Origin: an uncultured Paracoccaceae bacterium
GTDB taxonomy: Bacteria > Pseudomonadota > Alphaproteobacteria > Rhodobacterales > Rhodobacteraceae
NCBI GenBank assembly: GCA_905181985.1
Contig: CAJIZW010000100.1
Span: 1-34,737 of the forward strand
Reading direction: 5' to 3'
Length of the DNA: 34,737 nt
Positions within the stretch are counted from its first letter, which is position 1, and every line of letters starts with the position of its first letter. Shown here piece after piece: positions 14,686-25,455 of the stretch. The notes beneath the pieces are model-generated. The model ran no database searches and was not told the origin of the DNA. It saw only the letters and a list, made by a program, of their open reading frames with translations. The translations under genes were made by a program, and so were the position numbers.

Positions 14686-16290
14686 GTGCAATTAACAAGT
14701 TCAATATCAGTAAATTCTGAATCTTTTAAAAGTAATTATCGAGCAAACATTGATGCTCTCAACGTTTGTAAAGAAATTTCTACAAAAATATCAAAAGGCG
14801 GTCCAGAGAAATCTAGAGAGAGACATGTCGCTAGAGGAAAAATGTTGCCTCGAGATAGAATCTCAAATCTGCTAGATCCTGGATCACCTTTTTTGGAGAT
14901 AGGAGCAACAGCGGCATATGACTTATATGGTAATGAGGCTCCATGTGCCGGCATAATAACTGGTATTGGTCGTATCCATGGTCAGGATATAATGGTTGTT
15001 TGCAATGATGCTACCGTAAAAGGTGGAACCTATTTCCCTTTAACTGTAAAAAAACACCTTCGAGCTCAAGAAATTGCAGAGGAGTGCAGTCTGCCTTGTG
15101 TTTACTTAGTTGATAGTGGAGGAGCCCACCTTCCAAGCCAGGATGAAGTTTTTCCTGATCGAGACCACTTTGGACGTATTTTTTACAATCAGGCTAGAAT
15201 GAGTGCTAAATCAATTCCTCAGGTGGCTGTTGTTATGGGGTCCTGTACAGCTGGTGGAGCTTATGTTCCTGCTATGTCTGATGTTACAATAATTGTAAAA
15301 AACCAAGGAACTATTTTTTTAGCTGGACCGCCATTAGTCGAGGCGGCAACAGGCGAAATTGTCTCCTCTGAGGAACTTGGTGGCGGAGACGTTCACACTC
15401 GATTGTCAGGAGTTGCTGACTACTTAGCAGAAGACGATATGCAAGCTTTGGAAATGGCAAGAAGGTCGGTGCGTTCGTTTAATAGGGCCCGACCATTATC
15501 TGTAAAGTGGGAAACACCTGAAGACCCATGTTTTGATCCAGACGAACTTCTTGGGATCATACCTAAATATTTAAAGACAGTATTTGATATTCGAGAAGTT
15601 ATTTCTAGAATTGTTGATGGATCTAGGTTTGATGAGTTTAAATCTCGTTATGGAGAAACTTTGGTAACTGGTTTTGCGCATTTGAATGGATGCCCTGTAG
15701 GCATAATTGCAAATAATGGAGTTTTGTTTTCTGAGGCTGCTCAAAAAGGTACTCATTTTGTGGAAATATGCTCTCAACGTAAAATTCCCCTGATATTTCT
15801 ACAGAATATAACAGGGTTTATGGTTGGTAAGAAATATGAGAATGAAGGTATCGCAAGGCATGGTGCCAAATTAGTGGCGGCGGTAGCCACAACAGCTGTA
15901 CCGAAGATAACGTTGATCGTAGGTGGATCATTTGGTGCTGGAAATTATGGGATGGCTGGTAGAGCTTATCAACCCAGATTTCTGTGGACATGGCCAAATT
16001 CTCGAATATCTGTTATGGGAGGTGAACAAGCGGCTAGTGTATTAGCCACTGTAAAGCGTCGAGCAATTGAACAGTCTGGCAAAAGCTGGTCCCTTAAAGA
16101 AGAGGAGAAATTCAAGGCTCCTACAATAGATATGTTTGCTAGACAGTCGCATCCTCTTTACGCTTCAGCTAGGCTTTGGGATGATGGTATAATTGATCCA
16201 CGAAAGACAAGGGAGGTTTTGGCTTTAAGCCTCTCAATATCTTTAAATACTAAAGTCAAAAAAACCACTTTTGGTATATTTAGGATGTAA
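14686..16290 (+). CDS. mccB: 3-Methylcrotonyl-CoA carboxylase, carboxyltransferase (beta) subunit
   Basis: 534 residues, full length. It transfers CO2 from carboxybiotin to methylcrotonyl-CoA, forming 3-methylglutaconyl-CoA. The N-domain has [14 protein letters not shown] and [20 protein letters not shown], and the acyl-CoA pocket has [15 protein letters not shown] and [13 protein letters not shown]. The C-domain has [20 protein letters not shown] and [16 protein letters not shown]. The D-R-D-H-F-G-R-I-F-x-N-Q element and the end TTFGIFRM are typical of methylcrotonyl rather than propionyl carboxylases. The start is GTG, supported by TTGAGG at a 5-base spacing. The stop is four bases before the alpha-subunit ATG, as expected for subunits of one complex. 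Confidence 0.95.
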   Translation: MQLTSSISVNSESFKSNYRANIDALNVCKEISTKISKGGPEKSRERHVARGKMLPRDRISNLLDPGSPFLEIGATAAYDLYGNEAPCAGIITGIGRIHGQDIMVVCNDATVKGGTYFPLTVKKHLRAQEIAEECSLPCVYLVDSGGAHLPSQDEVFPDRDHFGRIFYNQARMSAKSIPQVAVVMGSCTAGGAYVPAMSDVTIIVKNQGTIFLAGPPLVEAATGEIVSSEELGGGDVHTRLSGVADYLAEDDMQALEMARRSVRSFNRARPLSVKWETPEDPCFDPDELLGIIPKYLKTVFDIREVISRIVDGSRFDEFKSRYGETLVTGFAHLNGCPVGIIANNGVLFSEAAQKGTHFVEICSQRKIPLIFLQNITGFMVGKKYENEGIARHGAKLVAAVATTAVPKITLIVGGSFGAGNYGMAGRAYQPRFLWTWPNSRISVMGGEQAASVLATVKRRAIEQSGKSWSLKEEEKFKAPTIDMFARQSHPLYASARLWDDGIIDPRKTREVLALSLSISLNTKVKKTTFGIFRM

Positions 16291-16294
16291 GCTT

Positions 16295-18244
16295 ATGTTC
16301 TCAAAAATCTTAATTGCGAATAGGGGAGAGATTGCTTGTAGAGTGATTAATACCTGTAGACGGATGGGCATCAAAACTGTTGCGGTCTACTCAGATATTG
16401 ACCGTGCTTCTCGACACACTTTGATGGCAGATGAAAGTTATTTGATACCTAGTGAAAATCCAAACACTAGCTATTTATTGGGTCGCGAAATTATTGCGAT
16501 AGCCAAACAAACAAATTCTGAGGCTATTCACCCTGGTTATGGGTTTCTCTCTGAAAATGCTGAATTTGCGAAGATTGTTGAAGAAGCTGGAATAGTTTTT
16601 ATTGGGCCTTCATCAGATGCCATAGCTACAATGGGCTTAAAAGATCGAGCTAAAAGTTTAATGGAAAAGGTAGGAGTTCCAGTAGTTCCTGGGTATCATG
16701 CAAAGGAGCAAAAAAATTTAGCGAAAATTGCAGCCAACATAGGTTATCCGCTAATAATAAAGGCTATTGCAGGTGGTGGAGGTAGAGGGATGCGCTTGGT
16801 TGAGAAACCAGATGAATTCCAAAACTTATTGTCTGAGGCTAAATCTGAAGCGTCAAAATTCTTTGGTAATGACAGAGTAATAATTGAAAAATATATACAA
16901 AAACCTCGTCATATTGAGGTGCAAGTTTTTGGTGACGGAAATAGGGTTATTGCATTATTCGAGCGAGATTGCAGCCTACAACGTAGACATCAAAAAATCA
17001 TTGAAGAGGCACCAGCGCCTGGGATTTCTTTAGTAATGAGAAAGGCTTTATGCGATGCAGCCATTAAAACTGCAGAGGCAGTATCTTACAAAGGTGCAGG
17101 GACGGTAGAATTTATTGTTGATACGTCTAGAGGCTTATCTGAGGATAAATTTTATTTTTTAGAAATGAATACAAGACTTCAAGTTGAACACTCGGTAACA
17201 GAAGCTATTTTAAAATTAGATTTGGTGGAGTGGCAGATGCGGATTGCATTTGGTGAAGAGTTACCACTTAGGCAAGATGAGTTAAAAATACAGGGTCATG
17301 CTATTGAGGCAAGGATATACGCAGAAGATGTTCAAGCAGGGTTTTTACCAGATTCAGGAATTATTGAAAAAATAGTTTATCCAAAAAATGTTAGAATCGA
17401 TACTGGTATTTCTGAAGGTGATAAAATTAGTACATATTATGACCCTATGATTTTAAAGATAACTGCGTTTGCAGATAGTAGACCTTCGGCTATTGAAGCA
17501 TTAAAACGTGCTTTATTAGAAACATATATTATGGGTGTAAAAACAAATTTAGATTTTCTAAACCGGCTTTTAAACCTGTCAGAGTTTTCTAATGAGAGTT
17601 TTGATACAGGCTTAATTGGTAGTAATATTAAAAAATTAGTAAGTTTAAGAACGCCTACGACTGAGGTGTTAGCTTTAGCCTCAATTGGAATTCTTGGCTT
17701 GAGTAATTTAAATACTAGAAGTTTCTTAACTGGCTTTACACTTTGGGAGAATTTAACAAAGCTTGTTAAGTTTTCCAACAGCCAAGAAGAGTTTTTGACC
17801 GAAGTTGAGTGTTTGGGGGAAGACAGCTTTTTAGTTAAGGTAGAAGAAAATATCCATGAAATTAGCTATGATAGAACGGGCTGGACCATTGATGGCCAAA
17901 ATACACAGTTTTTATTTTGGCAAAGTAAAAGTTATTTTTCTGTAATTTGTAAGTTTAAGTACGACTTTCACAGCAAGGATTTGTTGATAGCGTCCTCAGA
18001 AAATTCCGACGATGACCAACTTGTTATAGCACCAATGCCAGGACAAATTTCAGAAATATATGTTAATGAGGGTGACTTAGTTCTTAAAGGAGACAGATTG
18101 GTAGTTTTAGAGTCGATGAAGATGGAACATGCTATTTCTGCAAATATGAGTGGAAAAATAGAGAGTGTTTTAGTTTCAAAGGGTCAAAAAGTAGACAATA
18201 AGGATCTGTTGTTAAGAATTCATCTAAAATGCGATGATGAGTAG
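16295..18244 (+). CDS. mccA: 3-Methylcrotonyl-CoA carboxylase, biotin-containing (alpha) subunit
   Basis: 649 residues. The biotin carboxylase half opens with FSKILIANRGEIACRVI, then the ATP-grasp glycine loop AGGGGRGM, ERDCSLQRRHQKIIEEAPAP and FLEMNTRLQVEHSVTE. A variable BT region spans about 450-570, and the biotin-carrier domain ends the protein with APMPGQ and ESMKMEH, where Lys609 is biotinylated. Longer readings starting at 16271 overlap the mccB stop; ATG 16295, with AGGA upstream, gives the standard start. Biotin carboxylase subunits of acetyl- and propionyl-CoA carboxylase look alike, but the single-chain BC-BCCP design and adjacency to mccB identify this one. The symbol liuD is an alternative. 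It needs a biotin ligase encoded elsewhere. Confidence 0.94.
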   Translation: MFSKILIANRGEIACRVINTCRRMGIKTVAVYSDIDRASRHTLMADESYLIPSENPNTSYLLGREIIAIAKQTNSEAIHPGYGFLSENAEFAKIVEEAGIVFIGPSSDAIATMGLKDRAKSLMEKVGVPVVPGYHAKEQKNLAKIAANIGYPLIIKAIAGGGGRGMRLVEKPDEFQNLLSEAKSEASKFFGNDRVIIEKYIQKPRHIEVQVFGDGNRVIALFERDCSLQRRHQKIIEEAPAPGISLVMRKALCDAAIKTAEAVSYKGAGTVEFIVDTSRGLSEDKFYFLEMNTRLQVEHSVTEAILKLDLVEWQMRIAFGEELPLRQDELKIQGHAIEARIYAEDVQAGFLPDSGIIEKIVYPKNVRIDTGISEGDKISTYYDPMILKITAFADSRPSAIEALKRALLETYIMGVKTNLDFLNRLLNLSEFSNESFDTGLIGSNIKKLVSLRTPTTEVLALASIGILGLSNLNTRSFLTGFTLWENLTKLVKFSNSQEEFLTEVECLGEDSFLVKVEENIHEISYDRTGWTIDGQNTQFLFWQSKSYFSVICKFKYDFHSKDLLIASSENSDDDQLVIAPMPGQISEIYVNEGDLVLKGDRLVVLESMKMEHAISANMSGKIESVLVSKGQKVDNKDLLLRIHLKCDDE

Positions 18245-18290
18245 TTTAGGACTATCGATCGGTATTATAAATTAGTAATAGGTAAATAGA

Positions 18291-19154
18291 GTGGGCATTA
18301 TGTTTGATCATGTAACAATAGTAGAGGTTGGACCGAGAGATGGCTTGCAAAATGAACCAAAAACTATTGGGTTAGATGAAAAGGTAAATCTAATAAACCT
18401 TTTATCAACCTCTGGGCTTAAACAAATTGAAGTTGGAAGTTTTGTAAACCCTCAGATGGTACCTCAGATGGCGGATAGTGGATTAGTTTTTTCCAAAATC
18501 ACTCGACGTCCAGATGTCTCGTATTCTGCTCTTGTACCAAACTTAAAGGGATATGAGCAGGCAAAGAAATTTGTACCAGACGCAATTGCAATTTTTTGTA
18601 GCGCGTCAGAGAGCTTTTCTAAAGCTAACCTCAATGCCAGTATCGATGAGAGTTTTAAGCGAATTTCACAATTTATTTCTCGTGCAGAACAAGACGGTAT
18701 CTTAGTGCGAGGGTATGTCTCTTGTGTGACTGATTGTCCTTTTGAAGGACCTGTCCCAGCAAGTAATGTGGCTAAAGTAGTTGCTAAATTGAGAGAATTT
18801 AATTGTTATGAAATTTCGTTGGGGGATACTTTAGGAAAAGGATCACCTGAAACGATAGATAAAATGATAGATAATGTTCTTAATGAGGTTTCGGTAGAAA
18901 TATTAGCTGGGCATTTTCATGATACTTCGGGACTTGCACTTAAAAACATTCAGGTATCTCTAGAAAGAGGAATTCGTGTTTTTGATACTGCGGTCGGTGG
19001 ATTAGGAGGTTGCCCTTTTGCTCCCGGTGCACCAGGAAATGTAGCGACGGAGTCAGTTTTAGAGTATGTCCAAGAAAAAGGTTTTAAGACAGGGGTCGAT
19101 ATGAAAGTTATAATGCAGGCAGCAAAACTGGCGAGAGATATGCGTCATGTTTGA
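18291..19154 (+). CDS. Hydroxymethylglutaryl-CoA lyase
   Basis: 287 residues, TIM barrel of the DRE-metallolyase type. It cleaves HMG-CoA to acetyl-CoA and acetoacetate, the last step of leucine breakdown. VEVGPRDGLQNEP carries the catalytic Arg16 and metal-binding Asp17. The metal histidines are in AGHFHDTSGLA (H208, H210), and the signature cysteine is in GGLGGCPFAPGAPGN (C241), with Asn250 as a further ligand. The GTG at 18291 lies 8 bases after AGG, so it is preferred; an ATG at 18300 would shorten the protein by three residues. It overlaps the next gene by eight bases. Symbols used for it include liuE, hmgL and mvaB. Confidence 0.94.
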   Translation: MGIMFDHVTIVEVGPRDGLQNEPKTIGLDEKVNLINLLSTSGLKQIEVGSFVNPQMVPQMADSGLVFSKITRRPDVSYSALVPNLKGYEQAKKFVPDAIAIFCSASESFSKANLNASIDESFKRISQFISRAEQDGILVRGYVSCVTDCPFEGPVPASNVAKVVAKLREFNCYEISLGDTLGKGSPETIDKMIDNVLNEVSVEILAGHFHDTSGLALKNIQVSLERGIRVFDTAVGGLGGCPFAPGAPGNVATESVLEYVQEKGFKTGVDMKVIMQAAKLARDMRHV

Positions 19155-19923
19155 AACGATAAACTTTAAAATAGACAAGCGTGATGTTGGGGTGCTTGAG
19201 TTAAATAGACCAGAAAAGCACAATGCTCTATCATCTACTATGATCAGTGAGTTGGCTGAGGTTACTAAGTTTATAAATAATGAAAAGACTCTTCGTGTTG
19301 TTGTATTGAAGGGGAACGGACCCTCATTTTGTGCAGGGGCTGATTTAGAATGGATGCAGGAACAAATGGGGGCAAGTGCCAACCAACGTGGACTTGAAGC
19401 AAAGAAACTAGCTAACATGCTAGGTGGGCTTAATTCACTGCTAAAGCCATTAATTGGTTTAGTTCATGGTAACGTCTTTGGGGGAGGTGTGGGATTGGCA
19501 AGTGTTTGTGATGTAGTTGTGGCTTTAGATGATTCAAAATTTGGTTTTACAGAGACTAGACTTGGTTTAATTCCAGCGACTATTGGACCATATGTAATTC
19601 GCCGAATGACGGAAGCTAAAGCTCGAACCGTTTTTATGTCCAGTCGAATTTTTGGAGCAAATGAAGCAAAAGATCTTAACATTGTACACCGAATTACCAG
19701 TGGTGAATTAAAAGAAAAGTCACTAGAAATGGAGGTCATTCCATATCTAGGCTGTGTGTCGGGTGCAGTTGAAAAAGCTAAGGAACTAGCTTTGTGTTTA
19801 AGCGGGGTGCCTAGCAAAGATGAAATAGACTACTCTGTGTCGATGTTGGTTCGCCAGTGGGAAAGTGAGGAAGCTAAAAAGGGAATCAAATCTTTTTTTG
19901 ATAAAAAACTACTTCGTAGATAA
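19147..19923 (+). CDS. Methylglutaconyl-CoA hydratase (crotonase family)
   Basis: 258 residues. It hydrates 3-methylglutaconyl-CoA to HMG-CoA, linking the carboxylase to the lyase. Crotonase fold: NRPEKHNALS, the oxyanion-hole strand FCAGADLEWM, HGNVFGGGVGLASVCDVVVA and TETRLGLIPATIGPYVIRRM. The E-T-R-L-G-L-I-P element supplies the glutamate of hydratases, and the A-D-L-x-W-M form is typical of the methylglutaconyl group. The specific function is set mostly by its place beside the other liu genes. It starts inside the last codons of the lyase gene (8-base overlap). Alternative symbol liuC. A 189-bp gap with an A+T-rich hairpin follows, then nuoA. Confidence 0.9.
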   Translation: MFETINFKIDKRDVGVLELNRPEKHNALSSTMISELAEVTKFINNEKTLRVVVLKGNGPSFCAGADLEWMQEQMGASANQRGLEAKKLANMLGGLNSLLKPLIGLVHGNVFGGGVGLASVCDVVVALDDSKFGFTETRLGLIPATIGPYVIRRMTEAKARTVFMSSRIFGANEAKDLNIVHRITSGELKEKSLEMEVIPYLGCVSGAVEKAKELALCLSGVPSKDEIDYSVSMLVRQWESEEAKKGIKSFFDKKLLRR

Positions 19924-19967
19924 TTGTGAGCTGTCCAATTTAAATTATATTAGTTTCAAAATGTAGC

Positions 19968-19986
19968 AGTAAATTATACATTTACT
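19968..19986. repeat. Short perfect inverted repeat between the leucine cluster and nuo
   Basis: AGTAAAT (19968-19974) and ATTTACT (19980-19986) pair perfectly around TATAC. No T-run follows. It could be a weak transcript end or an operator in front of the nuo promoter region. Confidence 0.3.
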
Positions 19987-20028
19987 AATCTAATTATTAA
20001 AAAAACCTCGATAACGCTATTACCTCTG

Positions 20029-20057
20029 TTGACGGCTGAGAGGGGTAGTCGTAAACA
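20029..20057 (+). promoter_or_regulatory. Candidate sigma-70 promoter for the nuo operon
   Basis: TTGACG (20029-20034; five of six to the -35 consensus), a 17-base spacer and TAAACA (20052-20057; weak -10) lie about 55 bases before the nuoA GTG. This stretch could be misread as an upstream TTG-initiated extension of nuoA. Confidence 0.4.
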
Positions 20058-20112
20058 GCTCTTGGTCGCAAAGATTATTATGTTTTATGATACCGATTCA
20101 GGGAGAATATTT

Positions 20113-21002
<890 letters not shown>

Positions 21003-21012
21003 AGCGGTGTCC

Positions 21013-21633
21013 ATGAGTTCAGAAAATTTAATAAAATTAGACTCGTATATAACTAAAAAACATACTGAGAGTGTTGCCTCATCTGGCATAGCTTTTAATG
21101 AGCTCTCGGTCACTATTGTATTATCTTCATTAATTTCTTTTACTGAGTTCTTAAAAACCGATCCACATTGTAAGTTTTCGACACTTGTAGATATAACGGT
21201 TGTTGATTATCCGAACAAAGAGCACAGATTTGAATTAGTATACCACTATTTATCAATGTACTTAAATCATCGTATTAGGGTAAAGATTGAAGTAAAAGAA
21301 ACAGAAGTCATACCTTCTATCATAGAAATTTTTCCTGCTGCAAATTGGTTTGAGAGAGAAATCTTTGATATGTTTGGACTCCTGTTCTCTGGGCACCCAG
21401 ACCTTAGAAGAATTTTAACTGACTATGGTTTTAAAGGTCACCCTCTTAGAAAAGATTTCCCAACTAGCGGTTACGTTGAATTAAGGTATGATGAGGAAAG
21501 AAAAAGAGTAGTCTATGAACCGGTAGAACTTGCACAAGAATACAGACAATTTGATTTCATGTCCCCATGGGAAGGGGCAGAATATATTTTATCAAAGGAT
21601 CAAGTAAATAAAGAATCCGAGGGTGAGAAATGA
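21013..21633 (+). CDS. nuoC: NADH-quinone oxidoreductase subunit C
   Basis: 206 residues, separate from NuoD as usual in alphaproteobacteria rather than the NuoCD fusion of enterics. The 30-kDa-subunit signature is [20 protein letters not shown], followed by [17 protein letters not shown]. It scaffolds the quinone-reducing end of the peripheral arm. ATG 21013 is chosen; a longer reading from 20947 would run through the end of nuoB. It ends in an ATGA overlap with nuoD. Confidence 0.96.
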   Translation: MSSENLIKLDSYITKKHTESVASSGIAFNELSVTIVLSSLISFTEFLKTDPHCKFSTLVDITVVDYPNKEHRFELVYHYLSMYLNHRIRVKIEVKETEVIPSIIEIFPAANWFEREIFDMFGLLFSGHPDLRRILTDYGFKGHPLRKDFPTSGYVELRYDEERKRVVYEPVELAQEYRQFDFMSPWEGAEYILSKDQVNKESEGEK

Positions 21634-22841
21634 GTAGTTCTAGTTTAGAAGAAAATTTACTTGAAGAGCATAAAATTCGAAACTTCAATATAAATTTTGG
21701 CCCTCAACATCCTGCTGCACACGGTGTCCTGCGTCTAGTTTTGGAGCTCGATGGAGAAATTGTAGAGCGGTGCGACCCTCATATAGGATTACTTCATAGA
21801 GGTACTGAGAAACTTATGGAGAGTAGAACATATCTACAAAATTTACCATATTTTGATAGACTGGATTATGTGTCTCCGATGAATCAAGAACATGCTTGGT
21901 GCTTAGCTATTGAAAAGCTAACTAAGACACCTGTGCCTTATAAGGCATCACTAATTAGAGTTCTTTATAGTGAAATTGGACGAATTCTTAATCATTTATT
22001 AAATGTAACTACACAGGCTATGGATGTTGGCGCTTTAACTCCGCCATTATGGGGTTTTGAAGAGAGAGAAAAGCTGATGGTCTTTTACGAAAGAGCATCT
22101 GGAGCTAGATTGCATGCTGCTTATTTTCGTCCGGGCGGAGTTCATCGTGATTTGCCTGTTGATCTACTTGATGATATTGAAGCTTGGTGTGGGACATTCC
22201 CGGCAGTCCTTGATGATATTGATGGTTTATTGACTGAAAATCGTATTTTTAAACAAAGAAATGTTGATATAGGCATTGTTTCTCAACAAGATATACTCGA
22301 TTTTGGATTTTCAGGGGTTATGGTTCGTGGGTCAGGCCTTGCATGGGATTTAAGAAAATCACAACCGTATGAGTGTTATGAAGAGTTTGATTTTAACATC
22401 CCTGTAGGTAAAAGTGGTGACTGTTACGACAGGTATTTGGTGCGAATGGAAGAAATGCGTCAATCTATGTCTATAATCCTGCAAGCCATACAGAAAATCC
22501 GTTTAGAAGACGGAGATGTTATGACTCGTGGAAAGGTGGTTCCGCCAACTAGAGCTGAAATGAAGACATCGATGGAGGCGCTAATTCATCACTTTAAGCT
22601 ATATACAGAAGGATTCCATGTCCCTAAAGGAGAGGTCTATGTGGCAGTCGAGGCACCTAAAGGAGAGTTTGGTGTTTACTTGGTTGCTGATGGTACAAAT
22701 AAGCCTTACCGAGTTAAGCTTAGGGCCCCTGGATTCCTCCATTTACAAGCTATTGAGTACATGTCTAAGGGGCATCAGCTTGCAGATGTCTCTGCTATTA
22801 TTGGTACTATGGATGTAGTTTTTGGTGAGATAGATAGATAA
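21630..22841 (+). CDS. nuoD: NADH-quinone oxidoreductase subunit D
   Basis: 403 residues, the 49-kDa subunit related to the large subunit of NiFe hydrogenases but without the nickel cysteines. With NuoB it forms the quinone-binding cavity. Motifs: [16 protein letters not shown] (quinone-site His), [35 protein letters not shown] (conserved Tyr and Asp near the head of quinone), and [11 protein letters not shown]. The C-terminal [12 protein letters not shown] is the normal end. Its ATG overlaps the nuoC stop by four bases and its stop overlaps the nuoE start by one. Confidence 0.98.
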   Translation: MSSSSLEENLLEEHKIRNFNINFGPQHPAAHGVLRLVLELDGEIVERCDPHIGLLHRGTEKLMESRTYLQNLPYFDRLDYVSPMNQEHAWCLAIEKLTKTPVPYKASLIRVLYSEIGRILNHLLNVTTQAMDVGALTPPLWGFEEREKLMVFYERASGARLHAAYFRPGGVHRDLPVDLLDDIEAWCGTFPAVLDDIDGLLTENRIFKQRNVDIGIVSQQDILDFGFSGVMVRGSGLAWDLRKSQPYECYEEFDFNIPVGKSGDCYDRYLVRMEEMRQSMSIILQAIQKIRLEDGDVMTRGKVVPPTRAEMKTSMEALIHHFKLYTEGFHVPKGEVYVAVEAPKGEFGVYLVADGTNKPYRVKLRAPGFLHLQAIEYMSKGHQLADVSAIIGTMDVVFGEIDR

Positions 22842-23548
22842 TGCTTAGACGTCTTCATTCAATTCAACCTGAGGCATTTGTTTTTTCAAATAAAAATAAG
22901 GCTTGGGCAAAAGAGCAAGTAAAAAAATTTCCTAAAGGTCGAGAAGCATCGGCGATAATTCCGCTTCTTTGGCGAGCACAAGAACAGGAAGGTTGGCTGT
23001 CTCGTCCAGCTATTGAATACGTCGCGGATTTCCTTGGCATGAATTATATTAGGGCACTCGAAGTAGCTACATTTTATTTTATGTATCATCTAAAGCCGGT
23101 TGGGTCAGTTGCCCATATACAGGTTTGTGGAACTACTTCATGTATGATTTGTGGTTCAGAGAATTTAATGGATATTTGTAAGGAATCGATATCGCCTGAG
23201 CAAAACACCTTAAGTGAGGACGGTAAATTTAGCTGGGAAGAAGTGGAATGCTTAGGTGCGTGCTCGAATGCACCTATGATTCAGATTGGTAAAGACTATT
23301 ACGAGGATCTTAATACAGAAAGTTTTCAAACTATTATTGAAACATTTAGGTCTGGAAAAATCCCTCGACCAGGATCACAAACTGGTAGGTATTCCTCTGA
23401 ACCATTAAAAGGGTTAACAAGTCTAAAGGACCATGAAAGTAACAAAAATCAGTTCAATGCATCAGTTCAATTATCAGAGAGTTTTGGTGACACCGTTAAA
23501 AGAATAAATCCAAATAAGATTAAAAATACAGTTGTGGATAAAAAATAA
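22841..23548 (+). CDS. nuoE: NADH-quinone oxidoreductase subunit E with C-terminal extension
   Basis: 235 residues. The thioredoxin-like domain binds the [2Fe-2S] cluster N1a through Cys96 and Cys101 ([10 protein letters not shown]) and Cys137 and Cys141 ([10 protein letters not shown]). The N-terminal four-helix part has [15 protein letters not shown] and [10 protein letters not shown]. The core ends near residue 171. A 64-residue tail (from SGKIPRPG to the end) is rich in Ser, Asn and Lys, with [20 protein letters not shown] resembling the tail seen in Rhodobacterales NuoE. The tail is absent from enteric NuoE and its role is unknown. Both ends of the gene overlap neighbours by one base (TAATG). 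Confidence 0.95.
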   Translation: MLRRLHSIQPEAFVFSNKNKAWAKEQVKKFPKGREASAIIPLLWRAQEQEGWLSRPAIEYVADFLGMNYIRALEVATFYFMYHLKPVGSVAHIQVCGTTSCMICGSENLMDICKESISPEQNTLSEDGKFSWEEVECLGACSNAPMIQIGKDYYEDLNTESFQTIIETFRSGKIPRPGSQTGRYSSEPLKGLTSLKDHESNKNQFNASVQLSESFGDTVKRINPNKIKNTVVDKK

Positions 23549-23787
23549 TGTACCAAAAATTTATAAACGCTAGCTTTGGAAATGTAAATAATCCCTCTAA
23601 GCATGCGTCTATTGTTATTCTATCTGTAACAGTTTTTTGGATAGTGGTGCAATTATTGGGTTCAAATTATGGTTGGGATTTTCGTTTAACTTTCTTTTTC
23701 GACTTTACTGCTATTAGTGGGTTTTTATGGGCTTTATTAGTACTTGCCAGAGCATTTCAAAAAAATAATCGCAACGGGGATAATTGA
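23548..23787 (+). CDS. DUF5337-like two-helix membrane protein inside the nuo operon
   Basis: 79 residues with two hydrophobic helices, about 22-40 ([19 protein letters not shown]) and 46-70 ([20 protein letters not shown]), and a basic tail. The spacing of F-W-x-x-x-x-L-x-G-x-x-x-G-W-x-x-R and of F-D-x-x-A/T resembles the DUF5337 proteins found at this point in Rhodobacterales nuo operons. Those match by remembered pattern only. It is coupled to nuoE by a one-base overlap and followed by nuoF after four bases, so it must be made with complex I. It may be an assembly factor or a supernumerary subunit, which is inference. Confidence 0.75.
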   Translation: MYQKFINASFGNVNNPSKHASIVILSVTVFWIVVQLLGSNYGWDFRLTFFFDFTAISGFLWALLVLARAFQKNNRNGDN

Positions 23788-23791
23788 GAAA

Positions 23792-25090
23792 ATGCTACTA
23801 GATAAGGATCGAATATTTACAAATATTTATGGTATGCACGATCGCTCATTAAAGGGTGCAATGGCGCGTGGGCATTGGGATGAAACTAAAAAGATAATTC
23901 AAAAGGGTCGAGAGAGCATTATAAGTATAATGAAAGAATCTGGTTTAAGAGGAAGAGGCGGTGCTGGTTTCCCTACTGGGCTAAAGTGGTCCTTTATGCC
24001 AAAAGAAAGTGATGGTAGGCCTTCTTACTTAGTTGTTAATGCTGATGAATCTGAGCCTGGAACATGTAAAGATAGAGAAATTCTTCGTCATGACCCTCAT
24101 ACACTAATTGAAGGCTGTCTGATCTCTTCATTCGCAATGAATGCAAATGTTTGCTATATTTATATAAGAGGAGAGTATGTTCGGGAACGGGAGGTACTTC
24201 AGGCGGCCATAGATGAGTGCTATGATGCGAAACTCTTAGGTCGTAATGCTGCTGGCTCAGATTTTGATTTTGATTTATATCTTCATCATGGAGCTGGAGC
24301 ATACATATGTGGTGAAGAGACGGCTCTTTTAGAAAGCTTAGAGGGGCGTAAAGGTATGCCGCGAATGAAGCCACCATTTCCAGCTGGGGCAGGACTGTAT
24401 GGTTGCCCTACAACTGTTAATAATGTCGAATCGATTGCCGTAGTGCCTACTGTATTACGTAGGGGTGCCGAATGGTTTAAAGGCTTTGGCCGCCCCAATA
24501 ATCATGGAACAAAGCTTTTCGCAATTTCTGGACATGTAAATCACCCTTGTGTCGTTGAGGAGGCTATGTCGATTACATTTGAAGAGTTAATAGACAAGCA
24601 TTGTGGCGGAGTACGGGGTGGATGGAAAAATCTTAAAGCTGTAATACCTGGAGGATCCTCAGTACCGTGTTTGCCTGGCGATTTAATGCATAAAGATGCC
24701 ATTATGGATTTTGATTGGCTTAGAGAAAATCAGTCTGGTTTGGGGACGGCGGCTGTAATCGTTATGGATAACAGTACAGATATAATAAAGGCAATATGGA
24801 GACTATCTAAGTTTTATAAACATGAGTCCTGTGGACAATGTACCCCTTGTAGGGAGGGTACTGGATGGATGATGCGGGTTATGGATAGATTAGTTTCTGG
24901 AGATGCGGAAGTTCATGAGATTGATATGTTGCTAGACGTCACTAAACAAGTAGAGGGACACACTATATGTGCATTAGGAGATGCTGCGGCATGGCCTATC
25001 CAAGGATTAATAAGGCATTTTAGACATGAGATTGAAGAGCGGATAGGCTCTAAAATAAGTAGAGATACCTCTGCTTTTGCTGCGGGGTAA
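23792..25090 (+). CDS. nuoF: NADH-quinone oxidoreductase subunit F
   Basis: 432 residues. NADH- and FMN-binding subunit carrying cluster N3. [18 protein letters not shown] binds NADH, and [12 protein letters not shown] and [19 protein letters not shown] form the flavin pocket. N3 ligands are in [15 protein letters not shown], with the fourth Cys in [15 protein letters not shown] 23792 ([17 protein letters not shown]) matches the alphaproteobacterial start; a longer reading from 23744 overlaps the preceding gene. It accepts the hydride from NADH and passes electrons to NuoE and NuoG. Confidence 0.98.
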   Translation: MLLDKDRIFTNIYGMHDRSLKGAMARGHWDETKKIIQKGRESIISIMKESGLRGRGGAGFPTGLKWSFMPKESDGRPSYLVVNADESEPGTCKDREILRHDPHTLIEGCLISSFAMNANVCYIYIRGEYVREREVLQAAIDECYDAKLLGRNAAGSDFDFDLYLHHGAGAYICGEETALLESLEGRKGMPRMKPPFPAGAGLYGCPTTVNNVESIAVVPTVLRRGAEWFKGFGRPNNHGTKLFAISGHVNHPCVVEEAMSITFEELIDKHCGGVRGGWKNLKAVIPGGSSVPCLPGDLMHKDAIMDFDWLRENQSGLGTAAVIVMDNSTDIIKAIWRLSKFYKHESCGQCTPCREGTGWMMRVMDRLVSGDAEVHEIDMLLDVTKQVEGHTICALGDAAAWPIQGLIRHFRHEIEERIGSKISRDTSAFAAG

Positions 25091-25100
25091 AGAGTTTTAA

Positions 25101-25448
25101 ATGATAAAAAAAATGTCTCTATACACCATTATTATAGTTGGTTTATTTGGTTGTGGATCCATTAACCCTTACTTTAAGGGTTTTAAAGTAAAGCCAACTG
25201 AACCACTTCCTTATAAAACGAACTTATCTTCACAAAAAAATGCTGAAGAGTTTGTTGTTTCGGTAAAAAATAAAGAACAAGGTATAGAAGAGGTTCGTGA
25301 GTCGGTAAGATTTGAAGCTACGAAATATTGCCTTCTTTATTTTGGAACCTCTGATATCAATTGGAAAATAAGTCAAATTACTCAAGATTGGGCGTTTGAT
25401 AGTAATAGTGGAAAATTAATTTTTTCAGGACAGTGTGAAGTGAGATAA
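25101..25448 (+). CDS. Small putative lipoprotein between nuoF and nuoG
   Basis: 115 residues. A basic N-terminus and hydrophobic stretch lead to LFGCGS, a lipobox-like site with Cys18, followed by Asn-Pro rather than Asp at +2/+3, which would allow outer-membrane sorting by the usual rule. The mature part has a Lys-rich middle and a C-terminal domain with [30 protein letters not shown] and SGQCEVR; two cysteines (about 79 and 112) could form a disulfide. I do not recognise the family. The gaps to nuoF (10 bp) and nuoG (7 bp) place it firmly in the operon. An alternative ATG at 25113 is possible. Export of a lipoprotein made with complex I is unexpected. Confidence 0.65.
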   Translation: MIKKMSLYTIIIVGLFGCGSINPYFKGFKVKPTEPLPYKTNLSSQKNAEEFVVSVKNKEQGIEEVRESVRFEATKYCLLYFGTSDINWKISQITQDWAFDSNSGKLIFSGQCEVR

Positions 25449-25455
25449 GTTATTA

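Noticed and set aside
20029-20112. N-terminal extension of nuoA from TTG 20029 or ATG 20080
   Set aside because: No family support; the GTG at 20113 has a good ribosome site and gives the normal length, and the TTG overlaps a promoter-like hexamer.
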